Below are positions 17,842 through 25,522 of a DNA stretch of 58,954 nt, in pieces. A program made the translations under genes and the position numbers. The DNA is from Lachnospiraceae bacterium (GTDB lineage Bacteria; Bacillota; Clostridia; Lachnospirales; Lachnospiraceae). The notes beneath the pieces were generated by a model. The model searched no databases. It had not been told where the DNA came from and was given only the letters and a program-made list of their open reading frames with translations. Within the stretch, counting starts at the first letter, position 1. Every line of letters starts with the position of its first letter. Where the stretch lies: positions 1 through 58,954 of the forward strand of contig WRAQ01000018.1 in assembly GCA_009780115.1 (NCBI GenBank), in the 5' to 3' direction.

Positions 17842-18397
17842 GGCAAAGGGGATTTTAGAAGCGGTTCTTTTTACAATGGGCGAGTCGGTTGAAATAGAAA
17901 GGCTTGCTTTGGTAATTGAAGAAGAAAAAGAAACAACTTATGAAATCCTGCTCGAAATGAAAGCGGAATATGAAGCGAATAACCGGGGCATTGCCCTTTT
18001 AGAACTTGAAGATTCTTTTCAAATGTGTACCCGCGGCGATATGTATGAACACCTTATCAAAATTGCCAAAACCCCGCGCAAATACGTCCTGACGGAAACC
18101 CTTTTGGAAACTCTTTCGATTATTGCCTACAAACAGCCGATAACCCGGCTCGAAATTGAAAAAATCCGGGGCGTAAGTTGCGACCATGCCGTAAACCGTT
18201 TGCTTGAATTTGAATTAATCAGTGAACTAGGCCGCCTTGATGCACCGGGGCGACCGCTCCTTTTTGGCACTACCGAAGAATTTCTTCGGTGCTTCGGCGT
18301 AAAATCCTTAGCCGACCTCCCGCAAATGAACCCCGTGCAAATCGAAGAGTTCAAACTACAAGCGGAAAATGAAGTTATGCTGCAGTTGGATGTGTAG
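17828..18397 (+). CDS. scpB: Segregation and condensation protein B
   Basis: ScpB dimers bind ScpA and regulate SMC-ScpAB loading. From the ATG at 17828 (GAAAGG at 8 nt) it has 189 residues starting MERNEAKGILEAVLF, the expected beginning. Two winged-helix domains are visible; the conserved linker is LLETLSIIAYKQPITRLEIE followed by IRGV, and the end has GRPLLFGTTEEFL. An upstream frame extension exists but would begin inside scpA without a ribosome binding site. A copy of the structured repeat begins 30 nt after the stop. Confidence 0.97.
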   Translation: MERNEAKGILEAVLFTMGESVEIERLALVIEEEKETTYEILLEMKAEYEANNRGIALLELEDSFQMCTRGDMYEHLIKIAKTPRKYVLTETLLETLSIIAYKQPITRLEIEKIRGVSCDHAVNRLLEFELISELGRLDAPGRPLLFGTTEEFLRCFGVKSLADLPQMNPVQIEEFKLQAENEVMLQLDV

Positions 18398-18426
18398 AGA
18401 GTAAATATATAGAGAGTAAGAAAAGA

Positions 18427-18538
18427 CAGACAAAAACATCTCGCAGGAACATTAGGCCGCTTTCTTCCCGGGATAGAATGTTTATGGAAGCCAATTAGGC
18501 CGTAGTGACTAAGAGAGTTTATTGTCTGGCTTGCTGTA
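18427..18538 (+). repeat. Structured RNA-like repeat, copy B
   Basis: A 112-bp copy between scpB and the MoxR-like gene. Outer stem: CAGACAA (18427-18433) with TTGTCTG (18532-18538). Inner blocks are CTCGCAGGAAC, TTAGGCCGC, TTCTTCCCGGG, AATTAGGCCGTAGTGAC and AGAGAGTTTATT. The inner stem P2 would be GGAAC/GTGAC with two central G-A mismatches. It ends 27 nt before the next start codon. Confidence 0.8.
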
Positions 18539-18565
18539 TGTAGATGGTCTTTAGAAAGGCAAAAT

Positions 18566-19381
18566 ATGAACCGTTTTACCGGCACCAATAACTATGTTGC
18601 TTCAGAAGAAATGAAACTAGCCGTCAATATTGCCGTATCATTAGGAAAACCTTTGCTGATCAAGGGTGAACCCGGCACAGGAAAAACTATGCTCGCGGCA
18701 TCAGTTGCAAACTCCCTTGACAAAGAGCTGATTATATGGAATATCAAGTCAACAACCAAAGCACAGGAAGGGCTCTATGTATATGATACCATCCGCCGCC
18801 TTTACGACGGCCAATTTGGTGAGGAAGGGGTTTCCGATATCGCCCGGTATATTACCTTGGGTAAACTTGGCGAAGCGTTTGCCGCCGAAGAGCAAGTTAT
18901 ACTGTTGATTGATGAAATTGATAAGGCCGACCTTGAGTTTCCCAATGATTTATTGTGGGAACTAGACCAAATGGAGTTCTTTATCCCGGAAACCAAACGA
19001 ACGGTTAAAGCGAAGAAACGGCCGATAGTAATTATTACGTCAAATGCCGAGAAAGAATTACCGGATGCGTTTTTGCGCCGTTGCATTTTTCATTATATTG
19101 ATTTTCCGGCGGCCGATTTAATGGAAGAAATTGTCCGCACTCATTATCCTGATATTGAAGCAAATCTTCTTGCTAGTGCGATGAAACGTTTTTATGATAT
19201 CCGGGCGCTTCGTGACCTGCGCAAAAAACCAAGCACTTCGGAACTGCTTGATTGGATAAAAGCGTTAGAGCTAGGCGGAATTTCAGCAGAGCGGCTTATG
19301 AATGAATTACCATTCCCCGGGGTAATTATTAAAAAAGATGAAGACTTGGAAAGTACGAAGAACTTATCTAAGATGTATTAA
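18566..19381 (+). CDS. MoxR/CoxD-like AAA+ ATPase
   Basis: 271 residues. Walker A is GEPGTGKTML (about residues 34-43), Walker B is LLIDEIDKAD, and sensor 1 is VIITSNAEKELPDAFLRRC with the arginine finger. This matches the MoxR branch (CoxD/YeaC-like) of AAA+ chaperone ATPases, which work with von Willebrand A-domain partners to insert metals or remodel target proteins. The partner is the next gene. The protein lacks the long C-terminal lid of some MoxR proteins. The start ATG follows TAGAAAGG. Copy B of the repeat lies in its leader. Confidence 0.9.
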   Translation: MNRFTGTNNYVASEEMKLAVNIAVSLGKPLLIKGEPGTGKTMLAASVANSLDKELIIWNIKSTTKAQEGLYVYDTIRRLYDGQFGEEGVSDIARYITLGKLGEAFAAEEQVILLIDEIDKADLEFPNDLLWELDQMEFFIPETKRTVKAKKRPIVIITSNAEKELPDAFLRRCIFHYIDFPAADLMEEIVRTHYPDIEANLLASAMKRFYDIRALRDLRKKPSTSELLDWIKALELGGISAERLMNELPFPGVIIKKDEDLESTKNLSKMY

Positions 19382-19444
19382 GTGGTACGGCATCAAAGAT
19401 AAACCAGTCCCGCTTTGCGGACCCTCTTCATACGAGAAAAAAAT

Positions 19445-20644
19445 ATGTTTATAGAATTTTTCCACATTTTAAAAGCAAAAGGTTTAAACATCAGCTTAAA
19501 TGAATGGCTCACCCTCCAGGATGCGCTTAATAAAGATTTAGCCGGGAACAGCCTGACCGCTTTTTATTATATCGCCCGGGCGGTTTTGGTGAAAAGTGAA
19601 ACCGAATATGACAAATTTGACCTTGCTTTTTCCGAATGCTTTAAGAATATTGAATCCGATAATATTATTTCAAAAGAAATGCAACGCTGGCTTGACAAAG
19701 AGGAATTGACTGACTTGGTCAATGAAGATGAGCGGAATATGCTTAATCAGGCTGAAGAATCGGCATTAGACAAAAATGAGATAGAAGAACAGTTAAAAGA
19801 GCGGCTTAAGGAACAGGATAGCGAACATAACGGCGGTAACTATTGGATTGGCACAATGGGTAAAACATCGTTTGGAAATACCGGGGCCAATATGGGCGGA
19901 ATCAGGATTGGCGGTGTCACCGGCCATCAATCGGCTTTTGCGGTGATTGGGGCCCGCAGGTACAAAGATTTCCGGGACGACCGGATTATTGATAACCGCC
20001 AGTTTCAGTTAGCTTTGCGGAAACTGCGGCAGTTTTCAACCCGGCTTGATATTCCCAAAACGGAGCTTTATATCAATGGCACGATTAATAAAACCTGTAA
20101 TAACGGCGGTTTTCTGCAAATTGTAATGGAAAAACCGCGCAAAAATGCGGTAAAGTTATTGTTGCTTATGGATTCCGGCGGGACAATGATACCCTATACA
20201 TCTTTATTGAATGAGTTATTTCAATCAGTTCATAAAGCGAATCATTATAAGGATGTAAAGTGTTATTACTTCCATAACTGTATTTATTCACATTTATACA
20301 AAAGCCCGGAGTGCGAAAATGGCGACTGGGTTGAAACGGACTGGCTTTTCCGCAATTTGGATAGTGATTACAAAGTTGTCATCGTTGGTGATGCGGCGAT
20401 GGCACCGGAGGAACTTTATTCCGCTACCGGCAATTACCGGGGGCCGAACGGCGGCCTTTCAGGGTTTGCGTGGCTGAATCTAATGAAACGGAATTACCGG
20501 AAAGTTGTCTGGCTTAATCCCAAGATGGCACCGGGACATGCCCCGTGGCGCGAAGCGGAAACGGCGGTGAAAAACCTTTTCCCGATGTACAAACTGACCG
20601 TAGCCGGGTTAAAAAATGCAATGGAAGAGCTAATGAGGAAATGA
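19445..20644 (+). CDS. VWA/CoxE-like partner protein
   Basis: 399 residues from the ATG at 19445. A TTG at 19415 would add ten residues but has no ribosome binding site; even this ATG has only a weak one (ACGAGAAA). The C-terminal half has a VWA-like fold with the metal-site motif KLLLLMDSGGTM (MIDAS, normally DxSxS) and a later VVIVGDAAM strand, as in CoxE-like proteins. The N-terminal half is helical, then acidic, with a glycine-rich segment (GNTGANMGGIRIGGVTGHQS). It pairs with the AAA+ ATPase 63 nt upstream. The stop overlaps the next gene region (ATGA). The target of the pair is unknown. Confidence 0.85.
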   Translation: MFIEFFHILKAKGLNISLNEWLTLQDALNKDLAGNSLTAFYYIARAVLVKSETEYDKFDLAFSECFKNIESDNIISKEMQRWLDKEELTDLVNEDERNMLNQAEESALDKNEIEEQLKERLKEQDSEHNGGNYWIGTMGKTSFGNTGANMGGIRIGGVTGHQSAFAVIGARRYKDFRDDRIIDNRQFQLALRKLRQFSTRLDIPKTELYINGTINKTCNNGGFLQIVMEKPRKNAVKLLLLMDSGGTMIPYTSLLNELFQSVHKANHYKDVKCYYFHNCIYSHLYKSPECENGDWVETDWLFRNLDSDYKVVIVGDAAMAPEELYSATGNYRGPNGGLSGFAWLNLMKRNYRKVVWLNPKMAPGHAPWREAETAVKNLFPMYKLTVAGLKNAMEELMRK

Positions 20645-20649
20645 CTAAA

Positions 20650-22095
20650 ATGAACACAGAAACAAGAAAAATAAATCAAGCACTTTATATTGTCATTATT
20701 ACATTTGCCCTGATAATCGGAATTATCTTGGGGTTATGGCAAGTTAAACCCCCGCAGGTAGACGAAACTTCTTTATTTTATCCTGCTTTTCTTAAGATGA
20801 TGGCAAATATAGAACGGCTTGCAGTAGAGCCGCATCCAAGCGGTTCCGCCGAAATTGAACGTGTCCGGGCGGAACTGCTTGCCGAAATTGAGGCAATGGG
20901 CTTAACCGCGATAGTCGAGGATGCATCCTATACTAAACCTGAGTTAGTTGAACTATTTGCCGATTTGTGGAGTGATTTGTCACCGGATGAATTGTGGGAG
21001 CTTAATAAAGAATGGGCAATGGAAGAGTACGGTATTGATAATATTTATGATTGGTTTAATCATATGGTAAGGCTTGACGGAGCAGATAGCCTTGTTAACA
21101 TTCTGGTCAAATTAGAAGCACCTGATACCGACCGTGGTATTATGTTTGTTGCCCATTACGATAGTGTTGCGGCGGGGCCCGGTGCCGCCGATGCGATGTT
21201 ACCCGTATGCGCAATGTTGGAAGTAATGAGGTTGTTCGCCGGGAGCGGGGAACTAAAGAATAGTCTTTACTTTCTCTTTACCGATGGGGAAGAGATGGGT
21301 TTGCTTGGTGCCTGGAAATTTGTTGAAGCGCATCCCGGAATGAAAGATAAAATTGATATGGTGATTAATCTTGAAATGCGGGGTAATAGCGGCGGTGTGA
21401 TTCTTTTTGAAACATCACCTAAAGATTACCGGCAAATGAATGCTGTTTTAAAATCAGGCGCAAAGCCGATTGGTTTTTCCTGGGCAGTGGCCGTTTACCG
21501 AATGATGCCTAACAATACGGATTTCACCGCTTTTTTGAATCATGGTTATCAAGGGATAAATTTTGCCGGGATAGAAGGGGTTGAGCATTATCATATGCCA
21601 ACTGACAATTATGAAAACTTAAATTTAAATACCGCTTGGCATTATTTAAAGACAGTTCTCGCCCTGGCAGATTATGCAGCAAACAATTCCCTTGAAGATT
21701 TGCGCAAACCGTCCGGGGATGCCGTGTTTTTTCCTTTCCTTCCGGGGGTGACGGTGCTGATGGCCGCTTGGGTTTCGCAAGTTTTGGGTGTGATTATTTG
21801 TCTGCTTGCGGTTAGTTTCATGATTATCCAAATACGCCGAAGAAACTTTAAAGTTTCATTTTCAAATATAATAATGGGGGCACTAGTCTTGATTTCAGCA
21901 CTTAGTGCGATATGGTTTTCGGCCGGAAGTTATATTTTTTATATCCCGCTATTTGCGATGGTGGTGACAAAGAGCCTTAAAAAATGGCCGGCGGCCCATA
22001 TTGCCGCTTTGGCACTTTCTATTACAACAGCGTTGATTTTGTGGGTTCCGGTGATATTCCTGTTATGGGTAAGTATGGTGCAGCCGATGATGTGA
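20650..22095 (+). CDS. M28-family zinc aminopeptidase with C-terminal membrane domain
   Basis: 481 residues from the ATG at 20650; an ATG at 20641, overlapping the upstream stop, is an alternative adding MTK. An N-terminal membrane helix (residues 10-30) precedes the M28 catalytic domain. Zinc ligands and catalytic residues are recognisable: H169-x-D171 (AHYDS), D181 (AADAML), E214-E215 (DGEEMG), and a late His in VEHYHMPTDNYEN. Four further hydrophobic segments from about residue 370 to the end form a membrane domain. The catalytic part should face outward. Coupling to the AAA+/VWA pair by overlap suggests cotranscription, but a shared function is not established. Confidence 0.88.
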   Translation: MNTETRKINQALYIVIITFALIIGIILGLWQVKPPQVDETSLFYPAFLKMMANIERLAVEPHPSGSAEIERVRAELLAEIEAMGLTAIVEDASYTKPELVELFADLWSDLSPDELWELNKEWAMEEYGIDNIYDWFNHMVRLDGADSLVNILVKLEAPDTDRGIMFVAHYDSVAAGPGAADAMLPVCAMLEVMRLFAGSGELKNSLYFLFTDGEEMGLLGAWKFVEAHPGMKDKIDMVINLEMRGNSGGVILFETSPKDYRQMNAVLKSGAKPIGFSWAVAVYRMMPNNTDFTAFLNHGYQGINFAGIEGVEHYHMPTDNYENLNLNTAWHYLKTVLALADYAANNSLEDLRKPSGDAVFFPFLPGVTVLMAAWVSQVLGVIICLLAVSFMIIQIRRRNFKVSFSNIIMGALVLISALSAIWFSAGSYIFYIPLFAMVVTKSLKKWPAAHIAALALSITTALILWVPVIFLLWVSMVQPMM

Positions 22096-22096
22096 C

Positions 22097-22173
22097 ACAT
22101 CAGCAGGAAAACAAGTGACTGCGAAGCAGGCATTTATTTTCACCTGATGTAGCAACTCCAGACCATAGGTCTG
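22097..22173 (+). promoter_or_regulatory. Two hairpins in the tyrS leader, not a T-box
   Basis: ACATCAG (22097-22103) pairs with CTGATGT (22144-22150), and CAGACC/GGTCTG (22159-22173, loop ATA) forms a second short hairpin. No T-box core or T-rich terminator tail is visible. The first may terminate the peptidase transcript weakly. Confidence 0.4.
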
Positions 22174-22210
22174 AAGTAAAATAAAATATATAAATATATT
22201 GGAGGACAAT

Positions 22211-23431
22211 ATGAAACTATTTGAAGAATTAAAAGCGCGGGGTTTGATTGCCCAATTAACCGATGAGGAAGAAATAAAAGAGCTGATTAATAATGGTAAA
22301 GCCACTTTTTATATGGGTTTTGACCCGACGGCTAACTCCTTGCATATTGGTCATTTCATGGCTTTTTGTATGATGAAACGGCTGCAGTTGGCCGGGAACC
22401 GCCCGATTGTCCTACTTGGCGGCGGCACAGCAATGATTGGTGACCCGAGCGGCAAAACCGATATGCGTTCAATGATGGATACACAGATGATTGATGATAA
22501 CTGTGAGCGTTTCAAGCAGCAAATGGAAAATTTCCTTGATTTTGGTGAAGGAAAAGCCATGTTCGTTAATAATGCCGACTGGCTGCGGGATTTGAATTAT
22601 ATTGATATGCTGCGGGAAGTAGGCGCCCATTTCAGCGTTAACCGGATGCTTGCGGCCGAATGTTACAAGCAGCGGATGGAAAAAGGTTTAAGTTTTCTTG
22701 AGTTTAACTACATGATTATGCAAAGTTATGATTACTATGTATTACATCAGAAATATGGCTGTAATATGCAGCTTGGCGGTGACGACCAGTGGAGTAACTT
22801 ACTGGCCGGTGCCGATTTAATCCGCCGCAAATTGAGTAAAAATGTTTATGCGATGACCAATTCGCTTTTGCTTAATTCGGAAGGTGAAAAAATGGGTAAA
22901 ACAGTTAAGGGCGCATTATGGATAGACGGCGCTAAAACTTCACCGTTTGAGTTTTTCCAGTATTGGCGTAATGTTGCTGATTCCGATGTCGTCAAATTCC
23001 TTAAAATGATGACCTTCCTGCCCCTTGAGCAAATCAATGAAATGAATGAGTGGCAGGGTAGCAGGTTAAATGAAGCGAAAGAAATTTTGGCCTATGAAGT
23101 AACGCAAATGATTCATGGGACCGAAGAAGCGGATAAAGCAAAAGCCGGGGCTAAGGCGTTGTTTGCCGGCGGCGGCGGGGCCGATATCCCGACAACGGTG
23201 CTGACCGCTGATGATTTTGAAAATGAAGCAATCGACATCGTTTCACTTTTAGTTAAAGGCGGGTTGGTTGCCAGCCGTTCCGAAGGCCGCCGCGCCGTCG
23301 AGCAGGGTGGGGTTTCCGCCGGTGATGATAAAGTGGCCGACTTTAAGGCAACTTTTAACAAAGGGCAATTTGCCGAAGATGGTTTGTTATTAAAGAGAGG
23401 TAAGAAACATTTCCGGAGGTTTACAGTTTAA
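22211..23431 (+). CDS. tyrS: Tyrosyl-tRNA synthetase
   Basis: Class I synthetase charging tRNA-Tyr. 406 residues from the ATG at 22211 (GGAGG at 6 nt; a TTG just upstream is rejected). The HIGH motif is HIGHF in TANSLHIGHFMAF. Tyr-binding residues lie in QSYDYYVLHQKYGCNMQLGGDDQWSN, and the KMSKS loop is KMGKT. The C-terminal S4-like RNA-binding domain (IVSLLVKGGLVASRSEGRRA) is intact. No T-box is seen upstream. The esterase follows 18 nt later. Confidence 0.98.
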   Translation: MKLFEELKARGLIAQLTDEEEIKELINNGKATFYMGFDPTANSLHIGHFMAFCMMKRLQLAGNRPIVLLGGGTAMIGDPSGKTDMRSMMDTQMIDDNCERFKQQMENFLDFGEGKAMFVNNADWLRDLNYIDMLREVGAHFSVNRMLAAECYKQRMEKGLSFLEFNYMIMQSYDYYVLHQKYGCNMQLGGDDQWSNLLAGADLIRRKLSKNVYAMTNSLLLNSEGEKMGKTVKGALWIDGAKTSPFEFFQYWRNVADSDVVKFLKMMTFLPLEQINEMNEWQGSRLNEAKEILAYEVTQMIHGTEEADKAKAGAKALFAGGGGADIPTTVLTADDFENEAIDIVSLLVKGGLVASRSEGRRAVEQGGVSAGDDKVADFKATFNKGQFAEDGLLLKRGKKHFRRFTV

Positions 23432-23449
23432 GTAAAAGGGAGAAAAACA

Positions 23450-24298
23450 ATGATAAACAAAATTTATACACTTAATCTTAAAAAAATTAACTTAGAATGG
23501 TTATATGTACCTGACGTTGAATATTATGAATATGAAAATTGCAAACGGTATCTGCAATTAATTGTCCCATATAAGAATATGTGGACGACTAAGAGAAAGT
23601 TCCCTTTAGTTTTGTTTATTCCCGGTTCGGCATGGTATAAGCAGGAAATGTACAATAATATACCAAAGCGTTCAGAATTAGCCAAACGTGGTTTCGTAAT
23701 TGCAGAAGTGCAATATCGCGAATCAGAAATAGCAGCTTTCCCGGCTCAAGTAATTGATTTGAAAAATGCCCTTCGTTTTATCGGCACGATAGCCGAACAT
23801 TATCGTATTGATATGGATAATGTTTTTATCGCCGGTAATTCATCCGGCGGGCATATTGCTTTGCTTTCAGGGTTGACAATCGGTTATAATGAACTTGATA
23901 CATACAAAGCCGAGGAAATTCCCGTTAAAATAAAAGGGATTATCAACTTTTTTGCCCCGACAGAAATGAGCTTTTTTAATGGTGAAAAACCGGTTGAAGC
24001 ATTACTTGGGACCGATGACATAAATAAAGTCCCCGAGCTTGCAAAGAGTGCTTCCTGTTCTACTTACATCAGTGAAAGAGAAATTCCCCCGATATTAATG
24101 TTTCACGGCATCGAAGATGATATAGTAGATATTTGCAATAGCCGGGTTTTGTTTGATAATCTAAGGTCATATGATAAAGATGTTGAATATTATGAAATAG
24201 AAGATGAAGGGCATGGCGGCGGCACATTTTGGTGCAAGGAAATTTGGGATATAGTCGAGAGGTTTATGAAGCGGCATACTACTAAAAGTAAGGATTAG
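23450..24298 (+). CDS. Alpha/beta hydrolase, carboxylesterase/BD-FAE type
   Basis: 282 residues; GGGAG at 8 nt before the ATG. The nucleophile elbow is G-N-S131-S-G-G (FIAGNSSGGH), with an oxyanion-type loop LFIPGSAWYK. The acid is probably in MFHGIEDDIVDICNS and the base His in DEGHGGG near residue 257. The layout matches small-molecule or feruloyl-type esterases of the BD-FAE/Aes group. No signal peptide, so cytoplasmic. Substrate unknown. It is likely in one unit with tyrS and the following YgjP-like gene (4-nt gap). Confidence 0.88.
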   Translation: MINKIYTLNLKKINLEWLYVPDVEYYEYENCKRYLQLIVPYKNMWTTKRKFPLVLFIPGSAWYKQEMYNNIPKRSELAKRGFVIAEVQYRESEIAAFPAQVIDLKNALRFIGTIAEHYRIDMDNVFIAGNSSGGHIALLSGLTIGYNELDTYKAEEIPVKIKGIINFFAPTEMSFFNGEKPVEALLGTDDINKVPELAKSASCSTYISEREIPPILMFHGIEDDIVDICNSRVLFDNLRSYDKDVEYYEIEDEGHGGGTFWCKEIWDIVERFMKRHTTKSKD

Positions 24299-24302
24299 TT
24301 AA

Positions 24303-25085
24303 ATGAAAATACTTACTATAAACGGCACCCAAATCACCTATACCCTTACTAAATCCCGCCGGAAGAGCCTTGCGATTTGTATAAAGCCTGATTCTTCAAT
24401 TCATATTAGAGCGCCTTTTTTTGTTTCGCAGCGAGAAATTGAGGGTTTTATCCATGACAAATATGATTGGATAATAAAAACCATTGACCGAATCAGTCAA
24501 CGAAGAAAGCAACATGAGAGTCAACGGGAAAATCAAGTTGAAAGAAAGTTTATTACCGGCGAAACCTTACCTTTTCTAGGTAGAGATTATACTCTAATTG
24601 TAACCGAAGTAAATAAAAAACGCAGTAAGATACAAATCAATGAACTGACTAAAGAAATATATTTGGCATTCGGTTGTACCGATTGTCGTTCTCTTGATAT
24701 CTACGATAATATTCCTATCAAGTTAAAACAAGCTGCTATCGAATCGTGGTACCGTTCGCAAGCAAGGGAGCTAATTCATGAAAAAGCCGCCTACTTTGCC
24801 CAAATTCTAAATGTGTCTTATCATGATATCCGGATTAAAGACCAGAAAACCCTATGGGGAAGTTGTTCTTCTAAGGGTAATCTTAATTTCAACTGGCGGA
24901 TTGTTTTTGCCCCTGAAGAAGTTCTTGAATATCTGGTTATCCATGAGCTTTGCCACCTAAGTTTTATGAATCATTCGGCGGATTTTTGGCAATGTGTCGA
25001 AAGCATTCAGCCGAATTATAAGCAGGTTAGAAGGTGGTTAAAGGAAAATTCGGCTGTTTTAAGAAGAGATTTGAATGTTATTTGA
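24303..25085 (+). CDS. YgjP-like metallopeptidase (DUF45/M48 related)
   Basis: 260 residues. The zinc site H214-E-L-C-H218 with a third ligand at H224 and the upstream signature TLWGSCSSKGNLNFNWRI mark the YgjP-like (DUF45) family, soluble predicted zinc peptidases often linked with restriction or stress genes elsewhere. The N-terminal half is beta-rich and basic. The start ATG follows AAGGA. No signal peptide. Substrate unknown. Confidence 0.9.
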   Translation: MKILTINGTQITYTLTKSRRKSLAICIKPDSSIHIRAPFFVSQREIEGFIHDKYDWIIKTIDRISQRRKQHESQRENQVERKFITGETLPFLGRDYTLIVTEVNKKRSKIQINELTKEIYLAFGCTDCRSLDIYDNIPIKLKQAAIESWYRSQARELIHEKAAYFAQILNVSYHDIRIKDQKTLWGSCSSKGNLNFNWRIVFAPEEVLEYLVIHELCHLSFMNHSADFWQCVESIQPNYKQVRRWLKENSAVLRRDLNVI

Positions 25086-25260
25086 CTTATGTTAACAATC
25101 GTTTCCGCGGTGTGTATTATTTGTACTTCGCCGTAAAACACGCTTTCGTTTGGTGTAAAATGCAGCGGACACTAAGGCGGCATGATACACCGCCAAGTGC
25201 CGGCGTTTTCCAACGGTTTTCTTGCAAAGTCAAAATACCCACTCGCGGCTGATATACAAA
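25086..25260. repeat. Intergenic segment with a partly degraded inverted repeat
   Basis: GCGGTGTGTAT (25108-25118) faces ATACACCGCC (about 25186-25195), bounding roughly 90 bp. Inside is a short hairpin (GGCGG/CCGCC with an 8-9 nt loop) and a second GTGT-rich arm. It could be a decayed small mobile element or a terminator of the YgjP-like gene. No coding frame is supported here. Confidence 0.35.
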
Positions 25261-25364
25261 GAGAGCAAAAACATCTCGAAGTTGCATTAGGTCGCCTTCT
25301 TCCCAGGATTAAATGTGGATTAGAACCAATTAGACCGTAGCAACGGAGAGAGTTTATTGCTCTC
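25261..25364 (+). repeat. Structured RNA-like repeat, copy C
   Basis: 104-bp copy. Outer stem: GAGAGCAA (25261-25268) with TTGCTCTC (25357-25364), 8 bp perfect. Inner P2: GTTGC with GCAAC. The first GGCC is GGTC and the second is GACC, a matched pair of changes that preserves pairing. It lies 175 nt after the YgjP-like stop and 158 nt before the giant surface protein. Confidence 0.85.
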
Positions 25365-25522
25365 CTTGCTTTTCATTGATAGTATATAACTCTTCAACGC
25401 AAAATTAAGCAAAAAACACTTGCATTATTTTTCCAATTTTGCTAATATGAAAATATGTGAGTTGACATAATTTGTCGTACAAAAAAGTTATGTAAATGGT
25501 AAATGTTTTTCGGAGGAAATCA

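Noticed and set aside
18427-18538. IscB/TnpB guide RNA or group II intron fragment as the identity of the repeat
   Set aside because: No nuclease or reverse transcriptase gene is adjacent to any copy, and no intron domain V-like hairpin is recognisable. This cannot be fully excluded without a model search.
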